This document shows positions 8,059 through 17,211 of a DNA stretch of 64,000 bases, piece by piece. The first letter of the stretch is position 1. Each line of letters starts with the position of its first letter. The DNA comes from Amycolatopsis sp. NBC_00345 (lineage in GTDB: Bacteria > Actinomycetota > Actinomycetes > Mycobacteriales > Pseudonocardiaceae). A model generated the notes under the pieces. That model saw nothing but the letters and a program-made list of their open reading frames with translations, was not told the origin of the DNA and made no database searches. The stretch lies in assembly GCF_036116635.1 (NCBI RefSeq), contig NZ_CP107995.1, forward strand, positions 3,410,001 to 3,474,000, written 5' to 3'. A program made the position numbers and the translations under genes.

Positions 8059-11000
8059 ATGCTGCCCTCGCACCTCTGGCGAACGACCGCCGCCGCGCTC
8101 GCCGCGGTACTGGCCCTCTCCGCCGCCTCCGCCCCACCGGCCGGCGCCGCGCCGCCGGTCCAGCTCACCGGCGCGCACTGGGTCTGGTACCCGGAGGGCT
8201 CGCCCGCCGTCGCCGCGCCCGCCGCGAACCGGTACTTCCGCAAGACGTTCACCGTGCCCGCGGGCGCGGTCAGCGACGCCCGGTTCGTGGTGACCGGCGA
8301 CGACCTGGTGGACGTCTGGCTGAACGGCAGTCCGCTGGCCTCCTCGGCCCGCACCGCGGGCGCGTGGCGGACCGCGCTGTCGGTCGACCTGCGGCCCGCG
8401 CTTCGCCCTGGTGCCAACACGATCGCCGTCTCCGTGCGCAACACCGCCGGGACGGCCGGGCTGCTCGGGCACCTGCGGGTGACCACCGGCGCGGGCGCGA
8501 CGGACCTGATCACCGACGGCAGCTGGAAGACCGCGAAGACCGTGCCCGAGGGCTGGGAGCAGCCCGCCTTCGCCGACGGCGGCTGGGCGAGCGCCCGGGA
8601 CCTCGGCGCCTACGGCACCGGTCCGTGGGGCCGCGCGATCGCGATCCCCGACGCGAACGCGGCGTCACCGCTGATGGTCGCGAACGGGACCGTCAACCGG
8701 CAGAGCAGCCCGCTGGGCATCGATCCCGCGCAGGCGCGGTTCGGCTGGCAGCTGGGGTCCGGCGCGGCGGCGCAGGAACGGCAGTCCGCCTACCAGCTCG
8801 TGGTGTCCGCCAAGGGCCACGACGTCTGGGACAGCGGCCGGGTCGAGTCCGGGCAGCAGGCCGACGTGGCCTACGGCGGGCCCGCGCTCGCGTCGCTGAC
8901 CGCCTACACCTGGCGGGTGCGGGCGTGGGACAGCCAGGGCCGCGCCGGCCGCTGGAGCACGACGCAGCGGTTCGAGACCGGTCTGGCCGCCCCCGCCACG
9001 GAGTGGACGGGTGACTTCATCGGCCGCGCCGGCACCGGCCCGGACCTCGCCGGGGCGAGCTGGATCTGGTACCCGGAAGGCGACCCGGCGGGCGGGATCC
9101 CGCCCGCGACACGGTTCTTCCGGCGCACCCTCGACCTGGCCGCGGCGCCGGCGAAGGCCACCCTCGTGGTGACCGGCGACGACAGCGCCGCGGTCTGGGT
9201 CAACGGCGCACTGGTGAGCACGTCGCCCCGGGCCACGGACTCGTGGAAGCAGGCGGCCGTGGTGGACCTCGGCGGGAAGCTGACCGCCGGGACCAACACC
9301 ATCGCCGTGCAGAGCGAGAACACCACGCAGAGCCCGGCCGGGCTGATCGCCAAGCTGACCGTGCCGGGCGGGCCCACCGTGGTCACCGACGGCGGCTGGA
9401 AGGCGAACCAGACCGGCCCGGCCGGCTGGGAGAAGTCCGGCTTCGACGACAGCGCGTGGGCCGCGGCTCGGGCGGTGGCCGCGTACGGCACCGGCCCGTG
9501 GGGCACGAACGTGACCATCAGCTCCCCCGCTCCCCTGCTGCGCAAGGGTTTCACCGTCACCAAGCCCGTCGCCACCGCGCGGCTGCTGACCACCGCGCTG
9601 GGGCTGCAGGAGACCCGGCTCAACGGTGCGAAGGTCGGCGACGACGTGCTCGCCCCGGGCTGGACCGACTACACGAAACGCCTGCAGTACAAGGTCTACG
9701 ACGTGACCGGGCGGATCCGCCAGGGCGAGAACGCGCTCGGCGCGTCACTCGGCAACGGCTGGTACTCCGGCAGCCTCGGCATCGCCGGCTCCCAGCGCTA
9801 CGGCACCCAGCCGTGGTACTCGGCGCAGCTGGAGCTGACCTACGCCGACGGCACCGGCTCCGTCGTCGCCACCGACGGCAGCTGGAAGACGATCGACGGG
9901 CCGATCCGCGCCGACGACCTCTACCAGGGCGAGACCTACGACGCCCGCCAGGCCGTCGCGGGCTGGGACAGCCCCGGCTTCGACGACCGGGCCTGGCCCG
10001 ACGCCGGGGTGCGGACGGGCGCGAAGCCGAACCTGGTGTCCCAAGTGGACAATGGCGTGACCGTGCAGCAGGACTTCCACCCGGTCGCGATCACCCAGCC
10101 CAAGCCGGGCGTCTGGGTGCTGGACATGGGCCAGAACTTCAGCGGCTGGAACCGGCTCTCGGTGACCGGGCCGGCGGGCACGACCATGACCATGCGCCAC
10201 GCCGAGGTGCTCAACCCGGACGGCACGATCTACACCGCCAACCTGCGCGCGGCGCAGGCGACCGACCGGTTCACCTTGGCGGGCACCGGGAAACCGGAGA
10301 CCTACGAGCCCCGGTTCACCGTGCACGGCTACCGGTACGTCGAGCTGACCGGCCTGCCCTCGGCGCCCACCGCGGACACCGTCACCGGGCGGGCGATGTG
10401 GACGGCCGGCGCGCAGACCGGCACGTTCACCTCGTCGAACCCGATGGTGAACCAGTTGCAGCACAACATCCTCTGGGGTGAGCGCTCGAACATGCTGTCC
10501 ATCCCGAGCGACTGCCCGCAGCGCGACGAGCGGCTGGGCTGGACCGGCGACATCGGCATCTTCGCCGGCACCTCGACGTTCAACCTCGACGTGCACAACT
10601 TCCTCGGCAAGTTCGCCGGCGACCTGGTCGACGCGCAGCGCGACGACGGCTCGTTCACCGACGTGGCGCCGGACGTGCTGAGCGGCTCCGGCACGGCGGG
10701 CTGGGGCGACGCGGGCGTCATCGTGCCGTACACCCTGTGGCAGCGCTACGGCGACACCGGCGTGATCACCGAGCACTTCGACGCGATGGTCAAGTGGGTC
10801 GAGTACCTGCGCGCCACGTCGGGCAGCGACCTGATCCGCGACCACCAGACCTACGGCGACTGGCTCAACGTCAACGACAACACCGCGCAGGACGTCGTCT
10901 CCACCGCGTTCTTCGCGTGGTCGGCGCGGCTGGTTTCGCGAATGGCGGCCGCCACCGGGCACACTGCCGAGGCGACCAAGTACGGCACGCTGGCCGACCA

Positions 11001-11718
11001 GGTCGGCGCGGCGTTCACCGCGAAGTTCGTCGCCGCGGACGGGACGGTCGGGGCCAGCACCCAGACCGCGTACGTGCTGGCGCTGGCGTTCGGCCTGCTC
11101 CCGGCGGACCGCGTCCAGGCCTCGGCGGACAAGCTGGCGGCGAAGGTCGCGGCCACCGGCGGGCACCTGAGCGTCGGGTTCCTCGGCGTGGAGAACCTGC
11201 TGCCGGTGCTGGCCGACCACGGCCACGCCGACGTCGCGTACCAGGTGCTGCTGCAGCCGGACTTCCCCGGCTGGGGCTACATGATCGGCCACGGCGCGAC
11301 CACGATCTGGGAGCGCTGGGACGGCATCAAGCCGGACGGCTCGTTCAACGACCCGGGCATGAACTCGTTCAACCACTACGGCCTCGGCTCGGTGGGCGAC
11401 TTCCTCTACCGCGAGGTGGGCGGCCTGTCCGCGGCCGGCCCGGGCTACTCGTCGCTGCTGGTGGCACCCCGCCCCGGCGGCGGCCTCACCTCGGCGAAGT
11501 CGGCGTACCAGACGCCGTACGGCGGCGCGGTCAGCGACTGGTCGGTCTCGGGAGGGAAGCTCACCCTGCGCGTGACCGTGCCGGCCGGGACCTCGGCCAC
11601 GGTGAAGGTGCCGACCAACCGGCCGGACGCGATCAGCGCCCCGGCCTCGGCGGTGCCCTCGGCGCCCGGCACGTTCTTCGTGCCCGGCGGGTCGTACGTG
11701 TTCAGCGCCCCGGCGTGA
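8059..11718 (+). CDS. Secreted GH78 alpha-L-rhamnosidase
   Basis: The 1219-residue exported enzyme has a signal peptide ending near AGA at 31. A beta-sandwich of the W(V/I)WYPEG...VTGDD...VWVNG type occurs twice, at about 37-145 and 333-440. Between and after the copies are rhamnosidase N-terminal modules, followed by the (alpha/alpha)6 barrel. The conserved DCPQRDERLGWTGD block (818-831) holds acidic catalytic-site residues. GH78 enzymes remove terminal rhamnose from plant glycosides or rhamnogalacturonan. It shares a LacI-type operator with the GH43 gene. The duplicated N-terminal sandwich makes it longer than many relatives. Confidence 0.95.
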   Translation: MLPSHLWRTTAAALAAVLALSAASAPPAGAAPPVQLTGAHWVWYPEGSPAVAAPAANRYFRKTFTVPAGAVSDARFVVTGDDLVDVWLNGSPLASSARTAGAWRTALSVDLRPALRPGANTIAVSVRNTAGTAGLLGHLRVTTGAGATDLITDGSWKTAKTVPEGWEQPAFADGGWASARDLGAYGTGPWGRAIAIPDANAASPLMVANGTVNRQSSPLGIDPAQARFGWQLGSGAAAQERQSAYQLVVSAKGHDVWDSGRVESGQQADVAYGGPALASLTAYTWRVRAWDSQGRAGRWSTTQRFETGLAAPATEWTGDFIGRAGTGPDLAGASWIWYPEGDPAGGIPPATRFFRRTLDLAAAPAKATLVVTGDDSAAVWVNGALVSTSPRATDSWKQAAVVDLGGKLTAGTNTIAVQSENTTQSPAGLIAKLTVPGGPTVVTDGGWKANQTGPAGWEKSGFDDSAWAAARAVAAYGTGPWGTNVTISSPAPLLRKGFTVTKPVATARLLTTALGLQETRLNGAKVGDDVLAPGWTDYTKRLQYKVYDVTGRIRQGENALGASLGNGWYSGSLGIAGSQRYGTQPWYSAQLELTYADGTGSVVATDGSWKTIDGPIRADDLYQGETYDARQAVAGWDSPGFDDRAWPDAGVRTGAKPNLVSQVDNGVTVQQDFHPVAITQPKPGVWVLDMGQNFSGWNRLSVTGPAGTTMTMRHAEVLNPDGTIYTANLRAAQATDRFTLAGTGKPETYEPRFTVHGYRYVELTGLPSAPTADTVTGRAMWTAGAQTGTFTSSNPMVNQLQHNILWGERSNMLSIPSDCPQRDERLGWTGDIGIFAGTSTFNLDVHNFLGKFAGDLVDAQRDDGSFTDVAPDVLSGSGTAGWGDAGVIVPYTLWQRYGDTGVITEHFDAMVKWVEYLRATSGSDLIRDHQTYGDWLNVNDNTAQDVVSTAFFAWSARLVSRMAAATGHTAEATKYGTLADQVGAAFTAKFVAADGTVGASTQTAYVLALAFGLLPADRVQASADKLAAKVAATGGHLSVGFLGVENLLPVLADHGHADVAYQVLLQPDFPGWGYMIGHGATTIWERWDGIKPDGSFNDPGMNSFNHYGLGSVGDFLYREVGGLSAAGPGYSSLLVAPRPGGGLTSAKSAYQTPYGGAVSDWSVSGGKLTLRVTVPAGTSATVKVPTNRPDAISAPASAVPSAPGTFFVPGGSYVFSAPA

Positions 11719-11736
11719 GCCGGCGACGCCAGTGAA

Positions 11737-11791
11737 GTCCGTCAAGGACTCCTTACCCGCGTAGGACGCGGGTAAGGAGTCCTTGACGGAC
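11737..11791. terminator. 26-bp perfect palindrome, family A, copy 1
   Basis: Arms 11737-11762 and 11766-11791 pair over 26 bp with a 3-nt loop. The core AAGGACTCCTTACCCGCGT is nearly identical to copies at 31195-31245 and 42074-42128. It has no T-run, so it is probably a mobile or repeated hairpin used as a transcript end after the rhamnosidase. Confidence 0.85.
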
Positions 11792-11865
11792 CTTGCCCGA
11801 ACCGTGTGACCTGAGTCACTAAGCGATCATGCAACCCGCCGGAGCCCCCGACGCCTGTACCCGGT

Positions 11866-12423
11866 GTGGAGCAAGACGCGGGCGCCTCGGCCGGGGCGTG
11901 GTGGGAGGACGAGTTCGTCGCGTACGTCGCGGCGTCCTCGGCGTACCTGCGCTCGACCGCGTTTGTCCTGTGCGGGGACTGGCACCGGGCCGACGACCTG
12001 CTGCAGGTCACCTTCCTCAAGCTCTACCGGGTCTGGCCGCGGCTCGTCCGGCGGGGTGAGCTGGACGGGTACGTGCGGCGGATGGTCGTGCGCGCGTTCC
12101 TGAGCGAGAACCGGCGGAAGTGGCGTTCGCGCGAGCACCTGCCCGGCGAGCTGCCGGACGTGACGGCGTCGCCGGAATCCGACCACGCCCAGCGGCTCTC
12201 CGTGCGCGCGGCGCTGGGCGGCGTTCCCCCGAAACAGCGCGCGGTCCTCGTGCTGCGCTACTGGGACGACCTCAGCGTCGACGAGACCGCCGCCGCGCTC
12301 GGCTGCACGGCCGGCACCGTCAAGAGCCAGTCCTCGCGGGGCCTGGCGACGCTGCGCAAGCTCCTCGACCCCCATCAGCTCGGGCACTTCCCCGGCCTCG
12401 CACCCCAGGAGGAGCGGGCATGA
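11866..12423 (+). CDS. SigE-family ECF sigma factor
   Basis: The 185-residue protein has sigma region 2 (FVAYVAASSAYLRSTAFVLCGDWHRADDLLQVTFLKLYRVWPRL, about 15-60) and region 4 (VPPKQRAVLVLRYWDDLSVDETAAALGCTAGTVKSQSSRGLATLR). The spacing and the YWDDLSVDETA block fit the streptomycete SigE-like subgroup. Start is GTG at 11866. Its TGA overlaps the ATG of a single-pass membrane protein, the usual place for an anti-sigma factor. The target promoters are unknown. Confidence 0.92.
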   Translation: MEQDAGASAGAWWEDEFVAYVAASSAYLRSTAFVLCGDWHRADDLLQVTFLKLYRVWPRLVRRGELDGYVRRMVVRAFLSENRRKWRSREHLPGELPDVTASPESDHAQRLSVRAALGGVPPKQRAVLVLRYWDDLSVDETAAALGCTAGTVKSQSSRGLATLRKLLDPHQLGHFPGLAPQEERA

Positions 12424-12923
12424 ACGACGAAGAAGCACGCGCCGTGATCCTGCTCGCCGGTCCGGTGGACGACCCGCCGCCCGGCGTCGACCCCGAGGAC
12501 CTGCTGGCCGCGGGCCGGAGACGACGCCGGCGGCGCAATCTCGCCGTGGTCGGCGGCAGCGCGCTCGCCACGGCGCTGTTCGTGGTCCTGGTCGTGTCGG
12601 CGACGGCCGGCCGGGCCGGCCCGGCGACCGCTCCGCCCGCCGTCCAGCCGGCCGCCACGACGACCGTCCCGGCGACGGGGGCCCCGGCGACCAGCGGAAC
12701 GCCGGGCACCACCGGCAACGCGCCCACCTCCGGGACGACCGCCGGCGCGCCGGTGTCGAGCCCCACCGGCTCAGCTCGGACGACCACCACCACCGGCCGG
12801 AACACCACCGGCGCCGCCTCGACCCACCCGACGACCACCGGTGCCCAGGGACCGCCGACCTCCACCGGCGGCAAGCCCACCGGCACCGCCTCGACCCACG
12901 CGAAGATCACCGACCGCCGCTGA
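12420..12923 (+). CDS. Single-pass membrane protein, Thr/Pro/Gly-rich tail
   Basis: This 167-residue protein overlaps the sigma gene by ATGA. It has a short acidic cytoplasmic N-terminus (1-30), an Arg cluster (33-39), one transmembrane helix (41-61) and about 100 residues of low-complexity Thr/Pro/Gly/Ala outside. The layout matches membrane partners of SigE-family factors, so it may act as an anti-sigma or sensor. No anti-sigma zinc motif (HxxxCxxC) is present. The extracytoplasmic tail looks like a flexible, perhaps O-glycosylated spacer. Confidence 0.75.
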   Translation: MNDEEARAVILLAGPVDDPPPGVDPEDLLAAGRRRRRRRNLAVVGGSALATALFVVLVVSATAGRAGPATAPPAVQPAATTTVPATGAPATSGTPGTTGNAPTSGTTAGAPVSSPTGSARTTTTTGRNTTGAASTHPTTTGAQGPPTSTGGKPTGTASTHAKITDRR

Positions 12924-13000
12924 CCCGACCCCACCGGAGTCCCGGCCGTAGATCGTCCGCCGGTATCTTCGGGGTGCCCGGACCACGAGGAAGAACCACC

Positions 13001-14179
13001 TTGACGACATTCGCAGAACCCGCCGCCCCCGCCCGGGCGGCGATCCACTGGCACCAGCGCCCGTACGTCCGGGCGATCGGCGTGTACCTTCTCGTGCGCG
13101 CTTTCGGCGTCGCCGTGCTCGCGCTGTTCGCCGCGAAAACCGGCCAGCCGCTGATGGACCGGCTCACTTCGTGGGACGGGCAGTGGTACCTGGACCTCGC
13201 CAACCACGGCTACTTCGGCATCACGCGCGGCCTGTACGACGCGGCGGGCAACTACGAGCCGAACACCCCGCTCGCGTTCTTCCCCGCCTACCCGATGCTG
13301 CTCCGGGCCGTCGCGCCGGTGACGTTGTCGAGCACGGTGCTGGCCGGGCTGCTGGTGAGCGCGATCGCCGGGTGCCTGGCCGCGGCCGCGATCTTCCGGC
13401 TGGCCCGGCTCGTCGACGGCCGGGACCGGACCGGGGTGCTGCTGGTGGCGCTGTGGGCCGGCGCGCCTATGGCCATCACGCTGTCCATGACCTACACCGA
13501 GGCGCTGTTCACCGCGTTCGCCGCCTGGGCGCTGGTCGGGGTGGTCGAGCGCCGGTGGCTGCTGGCCGCGCTGTGCTGCGTGGCCGCGGGCCTCACCCGG
13601 CCGACGGCGACGGTGCTCGTCTGCGTGGTCGGGCTCGCCGCGCTGATCGCCTTCTTCCGCACGCGCGACCGCTGGCAGACGCTGGCCTGCGTCGTGCTGT
13701 GCCCGCTCGGCCTGTTCGGCTTCTGGGCCTGGGTCGCGATCACTATCGGCAAGCCCACCGGCTGGTGGGACCTCGAGCGGAACAACTGGTGGACCCGCTT
13801 CGACGGCGGCCGCGAGGCGGCGGAGTTCGCCTGGGCCAAGCTGGTCCCCGGCGCCTCGGTGATGGAGACGATGACCGTCTTCATCCTGCTGGCGGCGGCC
13901 GTGCTCGCCGTGCTGCTGTTCCGGACGATGCGCCCGCTGGCTCAGTGGTGGCCGCTCGCCGCGTACGGCGCCGGGATGGTGGTGCTGGTCGCCGGCACCG
14001 CGGGCCTCCCGTCCGCGAAGGTGCGGTTCCTGCTCCCCGGGTTCATCCTGCTGTTCCCGATCGCCCGCGGCCTCGCCTCCCGCCGCCCGGGCACCGCGGT
14101 CGCCACGGTCGCGGGCTTCGTGGTCCTCGGCAGCTGGTTCAGCGCCTACGCCCTCACCGGGTGGCACTACACGATCTGA
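13001..14179 (+). CDS. PIG-V-like integral membrane mannosyltransferase
   Basis: The protein of about 392 residues starts at TTG 13001, chosen over GTG 12974 because GAGGAAG is 7 nt upstream. It shows 8-10 membrane helices. The first extracytoplasmic loop has SWDGQWYLDLANHGY (about 51-65), the Asp-bearing WDGxWY motif of GPI-mannosyltransferase-2/PIG-V-like GT-C enzymes. FFPAYPML follows. Such actinobacterial proteins use polyprenyl-phosphate sugars to glycosylate exported acceptors. The Thr-rich tail of the preceding gene product is a possible acceptor, but that is conjecture. Confidence 0.82.
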   Translation: MTTFAEPAAPARAAIHWHQRPYVRAIGVYLLVRAFGVAVLALFAAKTGQPLMDRLTSWDGQWYLDLANHGYFGITRGLYDAAGNYEPNTPLAFFPAYPMLLRAVAPVTLSSTVLAGLLVSAIAGCLAAAAIFRLARLVDGRDRTGVLLVALWAGAPMAITLSMTYTEALFTAFAAWALVGVVERRWLLAALCCVAAGLTRPTATVLVCVVGLAALIAFFRTRDRWQTLACVVLCPLGLFGFWAWVAITIGKPTGWWDLERNNWWTRFDGGREAAEFAWAKLVPGASVMETMTVFILLAAAVLAVLLFRTMRPLAQWWPLAAYGAGMVVLVAGTAGLPSAKVRFLLPGFILLFPIARGLASRRPGTAVATVAGFVVLGSWFSAYALTGWHYTI

Positions 14180-14194
14180 GCGCCGCACCGGCGG

Positions 14195-14236
14195 AAACGG
14201 GTGGGGCGACCGGGAATCCGGCCGCCCCACCCGTTT
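14195..14236. terminator. Bidirectional terminator
   Basis: Arms 14195-14213 and 14218-14236 pair over 19 bp with one mismatch. The ends are AAA/TTT-flanked on both sides. It lies between the convergent mannosyltransferase and metalloprotease genes. Confidence 0.8.
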
Positions 14237-14249
14237 TCGCGTTACCGGG

Positions 14250-16523
14250 TCAGCTCAGGGTCACCGCCAGGTCGTCGAGGACGAAGGAGGTCTGCAGGGA
14301 CGCGTCCTCCACGCCGGTGAACTTGAGGGCGAGCGTCTGGCCGGCGAACGACGACACGTCGACGGTCTTCGCGGCGTACCCGCTGACCTTGTCGAGGTTC
14401 GAGTAGCTGGCCAGGGTGGAGGTGCCGCCGGCGACGGTGAGCTTGTCGTAGGCGACGGCCTCCGTTTCAGCGGTGTCGATGTGCAGGGAGTACGTCAGGG
14501 TGGCGTGGCAGCCGGCCGGGATGCTGACGGACTGGGCCAGGGTGTCGGTGTGCGTCTGGCCGTACCCGTCGAGCCAGGCGTTCCAGGTGCCGCCGTGAGC
14601 CGGCTGCTGGGTGCCGTTCTGCGCGATCACGCCGCTGGACGCCGTCCAGCCGGTGGCGCCGGATTCGAAGCCGGGGTTGGCCAGCTTCTGGCCGGAGCAG
14701 CCGCCGGTGGTGCCGACCGTCCAGGTGAACGTCGCGGTGCCGCTGTGGCTGGCGCTGTCGGTCGCGGTCACCGTGACGTTCGACGTCGCCGCCGTGGTCG
14801 GGGTGCCCGAGATGGTGCCGGTGGAGGCGTTGATCGACAGGCCGGCCGGCAGGCCGCTCGCGGTCCAGCTGTACGGCGCGGTGCCGCCACTGGCCGTGAG
14901 GGGCAGGTTGACGGCGGTGCCGGTGGCCGTGGACTGGTTGCCCGGGCTGGACACCGTGACCGTGCCGGTCGCGCTGCACGTCGGGTCACCCGACTGCGCC
15001 GGCACGCTGATCGCGTCCCACGCCGCCTTCACGGTGTTGAACTGGGTGCAGCTGCCCGGGAACAGGTTCTTCGCCGCGGTCAGCGTCCAGGTGCGGTACT
15101 TCAGGTACGAGCTGGCCGTGGTCTTCAGCAGCATCGCGTTGTAGAAGATCTTCACCGCGTCCTGGACACCGAGGCCGGTGACCGAGGAGCTGTTGCAGGT
15201 CGTGCTGGTCGGCTGGCCGTTGGTCGGGTTGGTGCCTTCGGCCAGGAGGTAGAACCAGTGGTTGCCGGGGCCGGCCGAGGCGTGCACCTCACCGCCAGGG
15301 ACGGAGCTGTCGTAGCAGTTCTTGTCCCCGAGCGCGGACGGGTTGTACATGTTGCGGATCGGGCCGCTGCCGACGAGGTTGATCTGCTCGCCGACGAGGA
15401 AGTCCGGCACGTCGTAGGGCGAGGGCTCATTGGCGAACCACTCGGTCGAGGCGCCGAAGACGTCGGCGACGAACTCCTGGGTGCCGTTGCCGGAGATGCC
15501 GCCGGGGGTGTGGTCGTCCACGCCGTGGCCGTGCTCGTGGGCGACGACGTCGATCGAGCCGATCCACTGGTTCGCGGTGTTGTGCCCGATCTGGACCTGG
15601 GACCCGTCGTAGTAGGCGTTCTCGTCGTTCAGGCCGACGCGGATCGGCCAGCCGCCGCCGTTGCCGTCGAAGCTGTTGCGCCCCAGCCACTGGGACAGCA
15701 TCTTGTTCTCGGTCTGCGCGGCGAACAGCGCGTCGACGCAGCCGGTCTCACGGCTGGTCGCGTTGCCGGTGCCCCACTGGTCGTCGGGGCCGCTGAACGT
15801 GGTGTTGTTCGCGGCGTCCTGGCAGCTGACGTTGGTCAGCGTCGGGTCCTTCAAGCTGTACGTGCTGCCCGAGTGCGTGGTGTTCAGGTTGACCGGGTTC
15901 GGCCCGTTCCACGCGCTGGTGCCGTCGCCGTGCAGGACGTGCTCCTGGGTGTGCAGGACCTTGCCGGTGACGGCGTCGACGACCACGTCCAGCCGGCTGG
16001 GGCCCTCGGCGTCACGGCCGGCGACGGTGCTCTGCCAGGCGAGCCGGGGCGTGCCCAGCGCGTAGGTGACGAGCTGCGCGGCGCCGACGCTGTCCACTGT
16101 GGGCAGCTGCTGCCGGGCGGTCCCCTCGGCCTGTGCCTTGGGCACGGACGGGGTGGTGCTCGGCAAGTCGATGGTGGCGTCCTGCGCGACCGACGTGCCG
16201 ACGACCTGGCCGGTCGAGTCGGTGGCGACCACGAAGTCACCGCCCACGACGGGCAGGCCCCGGTAGGTCCGGTCGTACGGGACGTACTTGAGCCCGTTGG
16301 TGGAGGAGATCACGGCGTGCGGCACGAAGACGTCGTTCGCGCTGGCGTGCAGGGCGGCCGGCCGGGAGGCCACCAGCCCGGCCGCGGCGCTGACGGCCAT
16401 CGCGTCGGCGGTCTGGGCGGCGGCGGGCGCCGCCGGTTGTGCTTGAGCGGTCGGGGTGACGGCCAGCGCGGCCGCCAGTACACCAGTGGAACCGAGGACG
16501 GTCAGCCGTCTCAGTTTGTTCAT
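14250..16523 (-). CDS. Secreted M4 (thermolysin-like) metalloprotease
   Basis: The 757-residue pre-pro-enzyme has a signal peptide (1-28), an FTP/PepSY-type propeptide (about 50-195) and an M4 catalytic domain. Zinc motif HEHGH is at 329-333 with Glu330 as base, and EFVADVFG (Glu350) is the third ligand. GEVHASAGPGNHWFYLLAEG fits the substrate-side His region. A putative Ig domain (about 515-600, LPAGLSINASTGTISGTP) and a jelly-roll C-terminal module (about 610-757) follow. It digests extracellular protein. It starts 375 nt from a LacI-type site, which may or may not serve it. Confidence 0.95.
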   Translation of the reverse strand: MNKLRRLTVLGSTGVLAAALAVTPTAQAQPAAPAAAQTADAMAVSAAAGLVASRPAALHASANDVFVPHAVISSTNGLKYVPYDRTYRGLPVVGGDFVVATDSTGQVVGTSVAQDATIDLPSTTPSVPKAQAEGTARQQLPTVDSVGAAQLVTYALGTPRLAWQSTVAGRDAEGPSRLDVVVDAVTGKVLHTQEHVLHGDGTSAWNGPNPVNLNTTHSGSTYSLKDPTLTNVSCQDAANNTTFSGPDDQWGTGNATSRETGCVDALFAAQTENKMLSQWLGRNSFDGNGGGWPIRVGLNDENAYYDGSQVQIGHNTANQWIGSIDVVAHEHGHGVDDHTPGGISGNGTQEFVADVFGASTEWFANEPSPYDVPDFLVGEQINLVGSGPIRNMYNPSALGDKNCYDSSVPGGEVHASAGPGNHWFYLLAEGTNPTNGQPTSTTCNSSSVTGLGVQDAVKIFYNAMLLKTTASSYLKYRTWTLTAAKNLFPGSCTQFNTVKAAWDAISVPAQSGDPTCSATGTVTVSSPGNQSTATGTAVNLPLTASGGTAPYSWTASGLPAGLSINASTGTISGTPTTAATSNVTVTATDSASHSGTATFTWTVGTTGGCSGQKLANPGFESGATGWTASSGVIAQNGTQQPAHGGTWNAWLDGYGQTHTDTLAQSVSIPAGCHATLTYSLHIDTAETEAVAYDKLTVAGGTSTLASYSNLDKVSGYAAKTVDVSSFAGQTLALKFTGVEDASLQTSFVLDDLAVTLS

Positions 16524-17211
16524 CGATGAGCTCCTCCGGGCAGGACGGCACGGCCCGGGGTCACCAGGCCGTGCACTGTCGGGGTGGGAAGACCTGTCGG
16601 GGTGTGTGCCTCGCCGTGTGAAACTCGGGTGAAGTGGAGCGAGGAACGGAAATCAGGATCCGGCTCGGACACCGGGGAAACAAGCGACGAAGGTAGTGAT
16701 CTCATCAACTGGCGGCAATAAGCCCCATACGGAACATTTCGGACAGGTGCCGTTCAGCGGAAAGTGTTGGCACGCCTGAAGATCAGGCCGCGCGGGACTA
16801 CTCCGAATGGCCCCGCGCCGGAATCAGGCCGCGGAAAACGGCCCCCTCGGGACTCCTGGCGATTCCGGGGCGCGGCCGGTCGGTTTCCGTTGGCGTAGAA
16901 ACGTTTCAACGGTGCCCGCCGCGGCGACGTCCACTGTGGACTCGAACGGCCGGGCCGCCGTCCGGGCCGCGCGCCGCGGCCGGCCGTTTCACCTGGCGAG
17001 ATGATCGGCATCCAGGGCCATCGGCCGGCGCTCATCTGAGCGGCCGGGCTCCCCGGCGCTCCCTAAATCTGACTCAAGTCCATTTCGCTCACGCGGCCGT
17101 AGTGCTAGACCTTGCCTGCCAAGTTCGCGAGGTGCCGCGGCCGGCGGGGTTCCCCGGCGGGCGCGGACGGACCAGCCGGGCCGGCCGCCTCGTCCCGGGA
17201 AGGGATGCTCC
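16524..17211. other. 688-bp divergent intergenic region with LacI-type site
   Basis: No convincing gene is present. The palindrome GAAACGTTTC (16898-16907, flanked TA/AACG) matches the operators before the two glycosidase genes. It lies 375 nt from the protease start and 305 nt from the gamma-glutamyltranspeptidase start. Which gene it controls cannot be read. Confidence 0.6.

Noticed and set aside
9745..11745. Long minus-strand frame opposite the rhamnosidase
   Set aside because: It is a GC-rich shadow frame with Arg/Gly/Ala-rich translation and no motif. The plus strand is a clear GH78.
16754..17035. Small minus-strand frame in the protease/ggt gap
   Set aside because: Composition is Pro/Arg/Gly-rich without coding bias or a ribosome site, and it spans the LacI-type palindrome.
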